From NCBI RefSeq assembly GCF_900496995.4, contig NC_044029.1, forward strand, positions 17,545,614 through 17,609,613: 64,000 nt of DNA, in the 5' to 3' direction. The DNA comes from Aquila chrysaetos chrysaetos. Its lineage: Eukaryota > Chordata > Aves > Accipitriformes > Accipitridae. This document shows positions 20,147 through 33,025 of this stretch, piece by piece. Position 1 is the first letter of the stretch, and each line of letters opens with the position of its first letter. The position numbers and the translations under genes were made by a program. The notes under the pieces were generated by a model. The model had not been told where the DNA came from, made no database searches, and saw only the letters and a program-made list of their open reading frames with translations.

Positions 20147-23100
20147 ATCCTGGACTTGCCATGGGAGTGCTATGTATTAGTCTTGTATTTTGCCACTAGT
20201 ATGAGATTGCTGCTGAGCTGATTCATCCTTGTGGAGAGTGAAGTCATATATGTAAAAAGTAAATTATTTGGCATGTGCTTGACTTAGTACCCTGACTTTT
20301 TATGATGTTGTGAGTCAAATTCAGAGTGTTTGTCCTCATCTTCAGTGATCTGGATTGGCTGTAGTTCAAGCTGCAAACGAAGGCTGTGGTCAGCAGCCTT
20401 CTGGACAGTGGAGCTTTTTCTACAAGCGTACCAGTCTGTATAGAAAATGGAAATAACTTTAGCTTTCAAGATTTTTCTGCTTTTTAATGGAAACTTTCAA
20501 TTCTGAACAAATCCTGTGTGCAAAGGTGGCTGGGTTAAAATCAAAGAGTGACTCCTAGGCAAACAAGAACAAGGGGAAGTTTGACAGAAACCGGTCCAAA
20601 TTCCTGCAAGCATTTGGACGAGTTAACACAATTTTTTTTTTATAAACTTGAGGAGATCTTCTTGGCCTCGTTAAGGTATCTTTCAGGGTTGTTAGTTCCT
20701 GCAACAGAGAGGTTTCCGTAGTCATCCCGAGACCTTTCAAGCATGGGATGTTTGGCTGAGCAATATTAATTGAGGAGTGAGGAGTTTTTGGAGTCTGCTA
20801 TTAATAGATGAGTACTAATAAGGTGATCCAGGAGAATTTAATATTTTATGAGGTTTGGGGGGGAAAAAAAGTTATAAAAGAGATGCAGGAGGGGAAAATA
20901 TTTCTCAGGTGAATCATTCCGATTTAGATAAATGGTTCTCATTCCACCTCCCAAAATGTGAGTTAAATATTCAGAACAAGTAATTGTGAAGTAATGGACA
21001 AAACCTGACATCCACCTGCTGCATCATTTCTACCTCTTAATGAACAGTAAATGATGCAGCTGCTTTGCCACACTGGGTGTATTTAGCTACAGAAATGGGG
21101 AGATGGCAATAGAGAGCTGTGATGAGGCTGTGGTAGGTTTCTGTTTTTAACAAAGGCTGCCAAATGTCAGTGTGTAATTTACGATCATTTCAATAAAGAC
21201 TGCTTTTAGATTGAATACAAAGGGGAAACAGGCATGTCGTGAGTGGCAGATTTATGCCCAAAGTCCTCTACTCTTAAGAATATAAGTGAAATTCGAGCAC
21301 AGGTGATTCTTAAACCATATTTTACTCTGTCCACTGTAAGTCAGGAGTAAGTAGGTGCGTATCAGACTGATAAAGGAGAAGTCAGATGCTGTTATCTGAT
21401 TTTACTGAATGAACCTAGTCCATAGCGTCTCTCTTGGTTCTTCTCCTAGAGACAATATAGTGCTCTCTTCTTCTCATCTGCACGGAGGTGCTGTTGCATT
21501 TTTTTTTTCCTTAATGACAATTTTGTTGCCCAGTTGACAGCTGAAGAAAATTTCTTCTCTAAGCAAATTACCTGCAGTTTGCCAAGGGCAGGACTGAGAT
21601 TTGTGTGGGAAACCATCTTAGTTGTTGTTCATTGCTGATTTTGTTTGGTGTCAGAGGTCTTTGCTGTGCTGGCGGTTTCAATTTCAGGACAGAGTGACAA
21701 TTAGAGCAGTCAAAAATTCCCTCCTCCTTTTGAGGTTCTTTGCATGTTGGTGCAGCTCCCCAAACGTTTTCCAGAGGCAGCCAGCCATCTAATTTGCTGG
21801 AAAAGCAGTAAGGTTACCTTCCAGGTGCTTTCTACATTGCTTGTCTTCTCATATCTCTGAAAAGGGATTTGATCGTGGGGAAAAGAAAGTGGACTAGCAG
21901 CAGAGAGTACGTGTAATTTTGGTATAGCTTTTTTTCGGTACCGCGGTTCTAGAACAGGACAGGGTGGTGTGTCAAAGCCAGGGCAGATAAAATGTTAGTA
22001 CACAAACTTCGTAATCTGTCTTTGCTTCCTGTACAAATAAGCCAGTACTTTATCATGCATGAACACAGCTAATGTTGATGAATGATAAAACCGTGTAGCA
22101 TGGAGGCAGCAGTGTTGTGGGATTATCATATTCCCCAGTGGATATCTGCAAGTGCTGCAAAAGAAGGAAACAACACGGAGAAAATGTAGGATGTGACTGA
22201 CGCGCCGTTATCCCACATGCTGCCGAGCAGAGACAGTCTGTGACTTCTGTGTCCAGAGGGACTGTTTATTAAGGAGAAAATGTACAGATTTTTTGTGCAT
22301 CCTTCAAGTGGCTTGGATTACACAGTTTTGCATGCTTACAGCAGTGTAATTCTTCTGGGAATGTCCACCCAAGGAGAACCGATGTGGATGTGCAGAGCTC
22401 TGAGGTGTCCTGGGAGTTGTGGAGTGGCAGGACTGCAAGGCAGCAGGAGCATTTCTTTGCTCCCACATGATGCAGAGGCTGCACGCAGAAATATAATAGC
22501 AAATTATAGATCTTTGTGAGTCCCAAGCAGTGTGAAAAATCTGCCCCTTGTCCTTTTAGGCAATAGTGGGGTGGAGGAAGAGATCTCCATAGCCATACCT
22601 GGTCTGTGGGTTTTCCATGTGGGCAATGAAAGGATGTGCCTTGGCATTTTTTAAATCAGCATTTTCTACTTGTGTGTTTTTCCATCCAGCCTGAATTTTC
22701 AGTCATATTAAACCGTCTTTTTAACTTCCCTGGTAATGGAAAAGAGTCTACAGTGGCACATACTGCATTGTACCCACCTCAGGAGCATTGTGCTTGGTGA
22801 AAGATCTGTGATGTAAATGAGCATCAGACTGGCGGATTTACAGGCGAGGGATGTTTTGGAGTTGCAGTTACAACTGGACTGCTGTAAAACTTAGAGATGT
22901 GTTAAAACTAAAAAAGTGTTTTTAAAACCTGAAATCAGTTGTTTGTTTTGAGTGGGCCCATGTTTAGAGATGGAAATATTGAGTAGAGTGTAAAACAGTT
23001 GGAATTACAGAAATGAAGGATCTCACCCAACTGGCTTACAAGTGGTGGAGATGTAAGGATAAAAATGAAACAAATTGCAAATTAACCTATTAACACTTTG

Positions 23101-24640
23101 TTGTACGTGTGACATAGACAAATCACTGATCTACCTGTGCTGATTCCCATTTCTCTATTATTCATGTACAAAACCTCACACTCTCCAGAATGTGTGAAAG
23201 ATGGTCAGCCTTTCAAGCCATATCACTGTGTAATCTTTGTATTAATCACAGAGCAATAACTTGAAATAACACTCAGGGTAGGTGAAAACAGCATTGGACT
23301 CTATTCTGTTGTCATCTTCACCTCTGGAAAGAAACTAAAACTATAAGGTGTTGCAGTGAAGCTTTCAACTTGCAGTTGAGTGAGTAGGCGTATACTTGTT
23401 TTCTCACGTTGAGATATGTTTCTTCAGCTCTGAAATAAATAACTGATCATTTCAAATGAACACATGCATATGTATTTTATAATCTGAGATATGTAGTTAC
23501 AGGACAGTAAGTTCCATGCTGGTGGATAGCAGTATAACGATAATATACAGCAGGTTTTTCCAAGAGCTCAGCTAACTTTATGACTAGAAAACTTGCTTCC
23601 AACAATTACAAACTGAGATTCAGGAGAAAAAAAGCCATCAGTACAGTGTGAAGTATTTTCAATGCTAAACTGTGTGCATGTGTCTTTCCTTTGGAGGCAG
23701 GGCTAGAAACCATACAGAAAGACACAAGCATACTTGAAGAGCTGTTGACATTTACTACTTTCTGGTAATTTCTTCTGGAAAAACAACCAACCACCCCATC
23801 AAGCCAAAACACACCCTAAGGGTGTGACAAATACACTTGAATTTGTCAAGTATGTACAATTGGAGAAGGACTGTTAAGTACTCAGCTCAAAGGAGTCCTC
23901 TTAGCTACAGATTTTTTGAAAACAGTTAATAAAAGTGGCAGTTCTTGCTCTTGAGAAGAGTACTGTTCAGTTTCAGAAGGCAAATCGTGTTCTGCTTTCT
24001 CCCTTCTCACCCAGGAAATTCACTGTATCACGCGAATCTTAGTCCTGTGTTTGTCTACGCTGTGGATAGAGGATGCAGCATCCATCCTGGATGCACCAAA
24101 TGAGACTGTTTTCGCCACCTCGTTAGCCTTTGCACAGGCATTGTCTCAGAAATGCCAGATTCTGTATGTGCAGGTACCTGTGGGAATCATATGTATACCT
24201 AAGGGTTGACCAGTTGATGTTGCCAATGAGACGGTATTCAAAGCAAGCTGTGATGAAAATAGCCCTACTAAGATAAGTTGCTTTAAATGAGTATGCATAT
24301 ATGAACGAATGAATACTGATAAACAATGCAGGTAATTAGGAAAGTGTATAAGAAAGGTCTCTGCGCATATAGAATGTCTGGCACAGGATGCACGTTAGGC
24401 ACCTATACATCAGGTAATTTTAGCGGAGCTTGAACTAAAGCAGACTATTTTTATTTTCTTTGAAACACTGAGCTTTATTTTTGTTAATACATCTGCCAAG
24501 GTTTTGATTAATTTTAGAACGTCTGATCTCTAACTTGCCTAGTTTTTCAAGCTAAAGAGAACAACCTTAATCTATGAATATTTACCTTCTGCAACCTGGT
24601 AATACTTTGTACATCAGCTTTTATGGTATGCAATTTAATT
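20147..24640. other. Intergenic DNA, about 4.5 kb without a gene
   Basis: AT-rich, no splice-supported exon or known repeat seen. A minus-strand AATAAA at 22265-22270 next to a possible TATA motif near 22505 could mark a small old LTR, but the ends were not found. Confidence 0.45.
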
Positions 24641-24899
24641 ATGGAACAGATGCATAACATCTAAGTGTACTAATGCGAGGTGTGTGGTACCGTGGGGTGT
24701 TTTCCAAAGCATGGCAGGTAGAGGTGAAAAGCGTATTTTTGCGTTCGGCAACTTGCTCCGCCGCTGTGCTTCTTGGCCAATGATGCATGAAAGGCGCTGT
24801 CGTGCCGGCCCTGTGCTTGATTTGCATGCAGGGAGAGCTGAAAAGTGGCAGCTCCTGATGGGGCAGCAAGCCTGGAGCCCTTCCAAGCACAGGCTGTTT

Positions 24900-25560
24900 T
24901 GCCCAAGCCAGAACCCCTGGGGAAGTGGAGCTAAGGGAAGAGCAGAGCTCGCTCCCGCTCCAGACTTGGACTGGGCAAGAGAGCCCGAGAGAGCCAGGGC
25001 ACGAGCGGTGCCTTGGAGGGAGGTGCAAGAGCAGCGGGCAGGGAGCTAGGCGAAAGGGCCCGGAGGAGCCCTGCCAAGGGGCTGTGCTCAGTGCTACAGA
25101 GGACAAGAAGCAACCCCCCGGGAGCATCCCTTGGAGCCCACCGTGGGAGTGAGAAAGCTTCCTCCCCCTGGATGCGGGGCACGAGGGCCACCTTCGTGGA
25201 GCACGAGCAGCGGGCACCTAGCCACAACGGCCCAAAGGAGCCCTGGCGAGGGGCCGTGCTCAGTGCTGCAGAGGAAGGCAAAAAACCCGCGGGGACACTT
25301 GCTAGCCCACCGTGGGGGAAAAAAAGCCTTCCTCCCCCCAGCTGCAGGGCACGAGAGGCCATCTTCGTGGTGCACGAGCAGCAGGCAGTACCCTAGCCCC
25401 AACGGACCGGAGGAGCCCTGACAAGCGGTCCTGCTCAGTGCTGCAGAGGAAGGCAAAAAACCCCCGGGGCCCAGTGCCAATCTGCCCCGGGGGAAAATTC
25501 CTTCCTGACCCCAGGGCTGGCGATCGGCTATTCCCTGAGCACGTGAGCAAGACCTGCCTC
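24900..25560. repeat. ~173-bp GC-rich tandem repeat, three copies plus partial
   Basis: TGCTCAGTGCTRCAGAGGA recurs at about 25085, 25257 and 25432, spaced 172 and 175 bp, with the accompanying phrase CACGAGCAGCRGGCA also repeating near 25030, 25202 and 25375. The last unit continues into 'TGCCAATCTGCCC(C)GGGGGA'. A related single module is at 37790-37935. Confidence 0.75.
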
Positions 25561-26260
25561 CCGGTCCCACAGGCTGGTCACGCCTCCCAGAAGATGCCCG
25601 AGCCCTGTTCTCCCTCAACCTGGAGCCATCTCAGGGGCTTCCGAGAGTGGCCAAATGCCCCCGGCCTGATCAACCTTGGGGGCAAGAATCCTTCCCGCGC
25701 CTTCGGGCCACCAGCGGGTGCTCCACGGCAGTGGGACCCCGGCAACATCTCTGCATCCCACTTCTTACGGCTGCTGCCACTGGTTCCGCAGGGAGTGAGG
25801 ACGGCGAGCTCTGCAGTGCTCCTCAAGAAGGCATTCCCTTGGTCTTGCCACAGCTCTCCATCCAAAAAAGCCCGATGGCCTGGGGCACCTCCAGGGCTTG
25901 GTGGTTCTTCTCGTCTCCAGCAGCCTGGTGCAGCCTCCGGTCTTCCTCCCTCAGCCCCCGGCAAGTAGTTCCACCAGCTCCTCGCGGACTTGGTCTCGGA
26001 TGTGTCTGCGCCGCCTGCCAGGCAGACTGGCGGTGGGACAGGGGAGGCTGCCCCTTTTATACTGCCCCGGGGCATTGTGACTGCTGCGTTGCCGGGTGGT
26101 GGCACTGCGACACGGGGGTGAGGGGGCCCCCGTGCGCAGCCCTGCCCGCCGCCCCTCGGCCCAGCATCCTTCGGAGGAAGGCCTTTGGGGCGCCGGCCCC
26201 GGGGGCTGTGTTGCGTTACCAAGTGAAGAACTTTGGCAGAAAATAAAGCGCCTTGCATTC
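25561..26260. other. GC-rich block with TATA-like and AATAAA motifs
   Basis: The plus strand has a CCCTTTTATAC motif near 26050 and AATAAA at 26242-26247, about 190 bp apart. With the tandem array upstream this could be an LTR-like or short transcription unit. All frames are open by composition and I recognise no protein. Confidence 0.3.
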
Positions 26261-26299
26261 CAGCTTATGCTCAGATGTCAGAGGGGCTGGGGGCGGCTG

Positions 26300-27150
26300 G
26301 GTTTAACTTCTTTCTGAGTGATGGCCAATTCGACGCTCTAAGGGCGGTCGTGTTCAGTGTGCCGAACTATCACGATGACGGATGCCCTCAATAGCCTCCT
26401 GCACTCTCGGCTTAGCCGCGTTCAATGCACGAGAATGACCAGACTTAGGGAGTTTGGTTGCGCTAACGAACTCTCATGACTAGATGAATGAGCAACGCAG
26501 CTTATTAAAGCCACAGGACAGGTTCTTTTGGATTGCCCGTGATAAATAGACTGTCTGCAAAGCACGTGCAGGTGGCAATACAGTCGCCTACAAGCGCATG
26601 AAATGATGAAAGAAAAGAGCTCTAAAGAATTCTAAGTTTCCCGGGGAAGCACTCGGTACAGCCGAGTGTTCGAACCTCAGGCAAGAGGTGTCCCTGTGGG
26701 GGGGTGGGGAGAGAGGCTCAGCCCGTCGAGTGATGCCAGAAGTCAGCGGTGTCCTCCTGACTTGTCTATGATGGTGTCTTCCCCAACATTTCTCCTCTCT
26801 TAAGCCCTTTTCTATTTTCTGATTTTCTCGGTGGAGCTTGAGTGACTCTAGTCATACCTACCTTTCCTTTGATTGGTATAACGTTCTCTTGCTTTGGTTT
26901 TAAAGGTGTATGCTAGAGAAAATTCAGAGCGCATGCTCAGTGGGGGGGTGGTCGCACCTTGGAGGTGGGTACCTTTGGGGATGGAGGTGTGTTTTGGTGT
27001 TGTAACGAGCAAAGTTCACCCAAAGGACCTGCTGTTTCGTGCCAGTACCCTAGAAGTGGGCACGTGTGATATAATCCAGAAGTGTAGGGCGTTAGCTCGA
27101 CAGAGCCCCCGTTATTTTACCTCCTTGCTTCAGTGGATTCAATGCAGGGA
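26300..27150 (-). mobile_element. Diverged LTR related to 7746-8526
   Basis: The block GGTNGCACCTTGGAGGTGGG ... GGAGGTGTGTTTTGGTGTTGTAACGAGCAAAGTTC at 26950-27030 matches 8205-8285 in order and spacing. The flanking parts match only weakly, so the ends are uncertain. A minus-strand AATAAG near 26500 sits where the poly(A) signal would be. Confidence 0.4.
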
Positions 27151-27205
27151 CCAACCGTTCTCGTTGCGATCGTTCCGGTTGCCTACCCCCGCGATCACAG
27201 AGCCT

Positions 27206-27253
27206 GGCCGCGGCGGCTCGGCTCGGCTCGGCTCGGCTCGGCTCGGCTCGGCT
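27206..27253. repeat. (CGGCT)n pentanucleotide microsatellite
   Basis: Nine to ten uninterrupted copies of CGGCT/GGCTC. The same pentamer forms the arrays at 38260-38540 (opposite strand) and 42720-42870. Confidence 0.9.
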
Positions 27254-28469
27254 CCGCCCTCCGTGTTCCTTGTCAGAGTCAGCATACCAAGCTCCCCTGG
27301 TGTTGCTGACATCTAAAGTTGCAGGTCATGTTGCTTAGGGAGCTACCGTGGAACTGATTCTTTAGGTGTCCACTGCGTTCCACCCTGGAGGTTCAGCTTC
27401 CCTTGAGGGGTGGCGGGGGGCGCGTGTCATACCGACGAGTCACCTCCAGCAATCGTTCCACAGGCTGTCGCTGTGCCCAGGAGGCGCGGGGGTCTCTCCC
27501 TGCCCTTGGTGGCCATGCCCTGGGCCCAGCTGGTGGGCGTCCCTGACGCCTGCTCTGCCACTCGGCTCGCAAGGAGAAGCCTGGTGCTGTTCCTCTTCTC
27601 TCGGGCCGTGGCAGAAACCAAGCGTGCGGCGCAGAGACCGCCCCTATTAGCCGTCCCCTCTCTGCGCCAGAGCTAAAGCCTGTGCGGCCCCGCAGCCAGG
27701 AGGAGCGGGGACTTGATGTGGCTGGACACAGCCCCTTTTCGTGGGGCGTAAGGGGGGTGATTTCGGCAGCCGCAGCCTGGAGGCAAGCCAAAGTGTAACC
27801 AGAGCCGTAGGTTGGGATGGTCGGTGCCAAGAGCCCGCCACGGCAGTAAGTCAGGCTTTGAGAAAGAAGTGCGCGGAGGTGACACCGGTGTGGTGGAAGG
27901 AAAGGTTGGTCGCGTTCAGACCTGGACCATTTGGATCCGTGACCAAAGCCCAGCCAGGCAAACGGCAGCTCTTCCAAACTGTCAAAATAGCCCACTGCTG
28001 CTGTCGCCGTCACAGCCCCTTGTCCCCCTGAAACCAAGCTGCGCAGCCTTTCTGTTAAACACACCCGTTGGCCGTGTTTATAGGGGATACAAAACGCGCT
28101 TCAGCCATGGGTAAAACTTCCACAGCTCATCTGTGACTCGAGCTTTTCTGAGAGTTCTTTGCCTACCTCAGTTTGTGGGAAGATGTTCGGATCTTACCTC
28201 AAACCCTGGCAAGTCTCCTTTTCCTTTAGGCTTTAGTATTTTGAGGACTGAGAGGTGAAGAGAGGTACTCTCCTTGCCATTTCATGCGTTGGTGCCAAAA
28301 TTGATCTGTCCCTTCAGCCTGTGTAAATAAGGGCATTTATGGCACAGACATTCCTTTGGTTGTGGTGGTGCCAGAGGTGAAAGGCAGGGGTTTGGTTCCC
28401 TCCGCAGGGATGCAGAGAGCATGCATGGTTTCCTCACCATTCCTTACCAGCGCACCAAGGGACATTGGC
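27254..28469. other. Moderately GC-rich intergenic DNA
   Basis: Overlapping open frames on both strands at 27390-28110 have no visible family motifs and no consistent splice structure. I see no gene. Confidence 0.4.
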
Positions 28470-28713
28470 TACTACACTGTCAGGGGAGGTTTGGACTTGA
28501 CGTGAGGAGACATTTCTTTCCCAAGAGGGTGGTCACACCCTGAAACAGGCTTCCTGGAGAGGTGGTGGATGCCCCGTGCCTGTCAGTGTTGAAGAGGCAT
28601 GTGGACAATGCCCTTAATACCATGCTTGGAACTTTTGGTCAGCCCTGAAACGGTCGGGCAGGAGAACTAGTAGGGACTTGTAGGTTCCTTTCAGCTGAAC
28701 TATGCTATTCTCA
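28470..28713 (+). mobile_element. CR1 3' fragment, old
   Basis: The sequence follows the CR1 3' end: 'GAGGAGACATTTCTTTCCCA', 'CTTCCTGGAGAGGTGGTGGA', 'AGGTTCCTTTCAGCTGAACT', ending ATGCTATTCTCATTC. It is strongly diverged from the 18883 copy. Confidence 0.75.
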
Positions 28714-31127
28714 TTCAGGATGTGAACAGAGAAAAAGAAGTAGTTTTTCCCACTTTGTTGGAATTTGACAGAAAGTAAATTAAACGTGTCTTGTCCAAAG
28801 TTGCACAGCATTTTAGCAATGGCATTTCAAAACGTTGTTTTGGCAGTTGAAGAAATTACACTGCCAATAGAGATGTTTAGGAAAAAAAAAGGAGTAGTTT
28901 TGCGGAGGATGTGTGAAGGGCTCTACAAAAACATCTTTGAAGAGTCTATGCATGTTTCCCATGGAAAGCACTGATTTTTTTTGAAAGCTAAGGCTCTTTC
29001 AGCTTGGGCATCTTTTAGTTTTACAGCAAAAACTTAGTATTTCTCGGAGGAAATAGGGACTTGTGCAAATTGAGTTTAATCTTCGGATTCCTATTGAAAA
29101 ATGTCTTTAAGGGAAATGTAGAATCAGGCCACAACTGTGCAATGGCATTAGTCCCGAAGTTAATCCCAATGGCATTAGTCCCTAAATTAATCCCAGATGC
29201 ATACCAGTTCACAAGGAAGCCATCTACTTGGTTGTCTGATTTAGGAAATCTCACCTGGCATGTAAGGCTCACATTGAATCCCATCCTACCATCACCCTTC
29301 ACACACTTGTTTTACCCATGCTTTTAGGCTTCATAAAATGAGCTTCCATAAGTGTTAGCAACTCCCAGTCAGCACCAATTCTTTTGATAAAAATAACCTG
29401 CTACGATTGTCTGAGCAATCATAGTTAAATTATACCACCACTTCCATACAGTTCTGTGACAATATTCGTCTAGTGGTTCTGATACAACAGAGCTTCTTTA
29501 TCTAATAGTTAATGTTAACACACTTCGATAAGTAAGAAACACATAGATCGATATACTTTTCCAGGGGAAAATATTTTAAAGACTGCACAGTAGTATAAAT
29601 AAAAAGGCAAAACCCCTCAAAGTCTGGAGGAAGGTGCAAAAGTGCTTCTTTACAAGAGGGTTTTCATCCATTCTTACTTAAGTCAACTGAAGGGAAGATC
29701 TGAATAAAGCCACGGTGCCTTCTCCCACCCTACTCTGACCGCTCACCGAGATCCAGTGCTTAGCGCTGTTCCCAAACAGTTTCCACTGAGACTGGATGAA
29801 CTGTCAGATGCTACCATTATTTAGAAACTTCAGCTCCCAGTCTCTCCTGCCATTTCCACATCCACTTCTTCCCTTTCTGATAAGGCATGAATCATCATCA
29901 GAAATCACTCGCCAGTCCATTAACAAACTAAACATTGCACAGATTCATAGAAGTACACGGGTGACTATCGCTACATCTGCCTCGATATTAGAGGGATCAG
30001 CACTGTAAAAATACCTGCAGTTAGCAAATATTCATGTTGCATTTATGAGCATTTTCATTCCAGTACACACATTATGAAACTGTTATCGTGGTAGGAAGGC
30101 TAGGTAGGTATTCCAGCAAGGAAGACTGCTTTGCTGCTATATTAATACCTTATATTATAGTGCAATAATCCTGTGCTCTACAGAGTCTCAGACTGGTTCA
30201 TTGGAGGCGGGGGGAAAAAGTGTATGGCTTTAAAAGGCTTGCAGTATTGGGTCAAAAAAGGCACAGATGTTGCAGCAAATCCTTGAAACAACATAAACTC
30301 ACCATGCTTGTCTGAGCCTATCCAAAAAAGTATTCGCCGTGGCCAGACCAAGGGTTCTGTGCTGTGCCTGGCTAATTCAACAGCAGGGCACCCTGCTTGG
30401 GAGAACCACTAATCCTCAAATGTAGCATTAAAGAAGATGAGACCAAGGCTACAGAGACTTCTGTTAAACTGAGCACAAGAAAAGAATCATACCTTCCTGA
30501 GCCTCAAAAGAATTTCTACAAAATCTTAGATATTTCTGCGATGACTTCAGGAGATAATCTTACAGCAAGTGACTCCGAACAGAACTTTCAGATGCCTTTA
30601 GGAATAAGGAAGGACTCTAGGTGCAGTCTCGAGAAAGCATATGCCTTGGAAGGGGGTGGCGGGAGGGGCATGGATAATATATCTTCATACCTACCAAAAC
30701 AGGCATTGTAGCAGTCAAGATGGAATGCGCCTTTCTCGCGTACCTTTTCTTTTTTGAACATGGTGAATTCAATCTGCTGATCAATAGCCCGCTGAGTTCA
30801 GTAGACACCTTGGATTTTTATCCTTCGTCTCAAGAGCTAGACGCAACCTCCTGTTGTTGGTGTTAGCACAATTAATGCAGATAATCTGCTATCTTCTACC
30901 TAATAATCTAGGCTACATACTATCTAACGATCTATGCGAGAGTACAACCTGATCCAATGTTACACACAACATCGGCACTGTGAAGAGCTGTGACATTCAG
31001 ATGAAAAGGGAGACATTTTGAACACCTTTTAATAGCTTGCAGGAATACAAAGGGGAAGCACTGTGTCAATAATACCAAAACCAGTATGGATTTTCCCAGC
31101 TAAATTTCTGAACCTACTGTGACAAGT
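28714..31127. other. Intergenic DNA, no gene recognised
   Basis: AT-rich with short frames only. A short direct repeat 'AATGGCATTAGTCCC' occurs twice at 29142 and 29169. Confidence 0.45.
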
Positions 31128-31580
31128 GATGGCCTATCAGAGTGCATGTCTGCACCCCCTGCGCTGCACCACGCGGGACCTGTTCACATTCCCTGGTCTG
31201 GGAGATGGGGCAGAGTGGACCCTCAGGCAGCTTGCAGGTGGCACACAACGGGGAGGAGAGGCTCACGCGCCGGAGGGTCCTGCTGTCAGTCAGGGGGTCT
31301 TGACAGGCTGGAGAAAGGGGCTGACGGGAACCTCGTGTAGTTCAACAAGGGGAAGAGCAAAGTCCTGGAGACCTGGGGACGGACAAGCCCTTGCACGAGT
31401 AACTGCTGGGGGACACCCAGCTGGAAAGCAGCCGTGCAGACACCTGGGGTCATGGTGGACGCCAAGTTGACCGACTTAGAGCCAGAAAAGTGCCCTTGGG
31501 GCAAAGAAGGCTAACTGCATCCTGGGCTGCAGCAGGGAAAGCATTGGCAACAGGTGGAGGTAGGTGGTCCTTCCCCTCTG
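31128..31580 (+). mobile_element. CR1 internal fragment upstream of the RhoGAP gene
   Basis: Contains the CR1 reverse transcriptase connection region in degenerate form, e.g. 'GGCAAAGAAGGCTAACTGCATCCTGGGCTGCA' (31500-31531) and 'GGTGGTCCTTCCCCTCTGCT'. Stops and frameshifts are present. It ends about 300 bp before the first exon of the RhoGAP gene. Confidence 0.7.
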
Positions 31581-31874
31581 CTGTGTCCATCCAGCCCTGG
31601 GCTCCCCAGTGCCAGGCAGAGACGGCCATACTGGAGAGAACTCTCACCCCAGTGCCCCTCCCACTTTCCGTTGGGCTCGGAATGTTGGTCAGTTGGAGCC
31701 CAAGGCCACCAGAGACAGCAGCACAGAGCTGTGCTGGCACGGAGGAGCGCTGGGAGGAGGCAGGATCTGGCCGAGCAGCACCGAGCCGGCACCGGCGCCT
31801 CGCTTCCCATCCCCGCTGTCGCCGACTGGCCCGCGTCCTCGGTCCGCGGCGAGGGTCCTCCTCTCCCGGGCAGG

Positions 31875-31906
31875 ATGGGCCAGGCCAACTGCTGCTGCGG
31901 CTCCAG
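31875..31906 (+). pseudogene. RhoGAP exon 1 (start codon, MGQANCCCGS)
   Basis: ATG at 31875, donor AG|GTGGGC. Glycine at position 2 followed by three cysteines is the layout of N-myristoylated and palmitoylated proteins, which would place the product at membranes. Lipidation is inferred only. Confidence 0.65.
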
Positions 31907-31996
31907 GTGGGCTCTCCCTGTGCCTCGGGGACACGCGGGCACGGCCGGGACCCGCAGCGGCGGCCTTTCTGATGCCCGCCGCTCTCTGCTCTGCAG

Positions 31997-32116
31997 GGAG
32001 GCTCTCGCCGACGCCGAGCCGGTGCTGAGCGCGGACGTGCGGCTGACCCGGGGCCGCAAGAGGAGCGAGAGACGCCTTCTCCTCCTCCAGGAGGAAGTGG
32101 TGGTCGCCAAGTTGCA
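31997..32116 (+). pseudogene. RhoGAP exon 2, PH-like domain start
   Basis: Acceptor CTCTGCAG, donor CA|GTAAGA. Encodes ADVRLTRGRKRSERRLLLLQ and EEVVVAKL, the first strands of a PH-like fold. Confidence 0.7.
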
Positions 32117-32327
32117 GTAAGACCCTCAGAGCCCAGCTGTCTTTCCCCCCCATCCCTGGCCCTGGCACCAGGGCAGGGACACCCCGGCACCAGCCCCAGG
32201 CCCCGGGACCGTGGTGCTGGATGCACCCATCGATGTCCGTCCCAAGGGCAGGTGGGGGACGGGGCTCTGCCCGGGGGGACCCCCAGGAGGCCACCTCCAG
32301 CTCACCGCCTGCCTCTCCTCTCTGCAG

Positions 32328-32498
32328 ACGTGGCACCACCCTGCGCCCACAGCTCCGCCTGGCCCTGGACCAGCTGTGGGTGCTGAGCGGCGGAAAGGAG
32401 GCAGCGGGGGAGGAAAAAGAGGAGGAGGAAGGCAGCGATGAGGACAGGACCTCCATCATCCTCATCTGGCCCACCAGCTCCTGCGTTGCCACTTTTGG
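32328..32498 (+). pseudogene. RhoGAP exon 3, PH-like domain
   Basis: Acceptor CTCTGCAG, donor GG|GTGAGT. Contains LRLALDQLWVLSGG, an acidic Glu run, and TSIILIWPTSSCVATFG, which resembles the ARHGAP20 PH domain. Confidence 0.75.
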
Positions 32499-32871
32499 GT
32501 GAGTCGTGGTGCCACGTCCCATGGCCGGGCAGGAGAGGTTCCCAACCATGCCCACGCCATCCTGTGAACGGCCTCTGCCCTGCGTGCAGAGCCTGGGCAG
32601 GGAGCGGGAAGCACGCCGGCAGGGAGGGATGGGGGCATTGCCAGGTCCTGCATCCCCTGGTGCCCTTTGGGTCCCCAGAAGAGAAGGGCAAAAGCAGCTG
32701 CTCTGGCAGGACACAGGGAGCCGGGGCTTGGGCAGCGTCTCTGTCCTGCCCCGCGGGGCTTTGTCCTGCCCCTGTGTCCTTCCCCACGGGGCAGGGCTGT
32801 GCAGGCGCCCGCCTCTGCCCACGGGCTGGGGGGTGGCGGGGCCTGACGCTGGTTCTCCTCTCTTTCTGCAG

Positions 32872-32913
32872 CTCCCAGGCACTGAAGGAGCAGTGGGTGG
32901 GCACACTGCTGGG
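32872..32913 (+). pseudogene. RhoGAP exon 4, end of PH-like domain
   Basis: Acceptor TTCTGCAG, donor GGG|GTAAGC. Encodes SQALKEQWVGTLLG, the C-terminal PH helix. Confidence 0.7.
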
Positions 32914-33025
32914 GTAAGCCGGGCCCTTGCGGCTGCGGGCAGCTCTCGGGCAGAGCTGCCTCACAGGAGAGAAGGGGCAGCTTGGGGCTCAGCCAGCTCT
33001 CTCCCTGTCCCTTCCTGGTGTACAG

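Noticed and set aside
22190-22530. Possible small minus-strand LTR with AATAAA and TATA-like motif
   Set aside because: No TG...CA ends, no target duplication and no related copy in the window.
24639-26258. Overlapping frames of 120-226 codons suggesting a protein
   Set aside because: They follow the ~173-bp tandem repeat and high GC; frames change between units.
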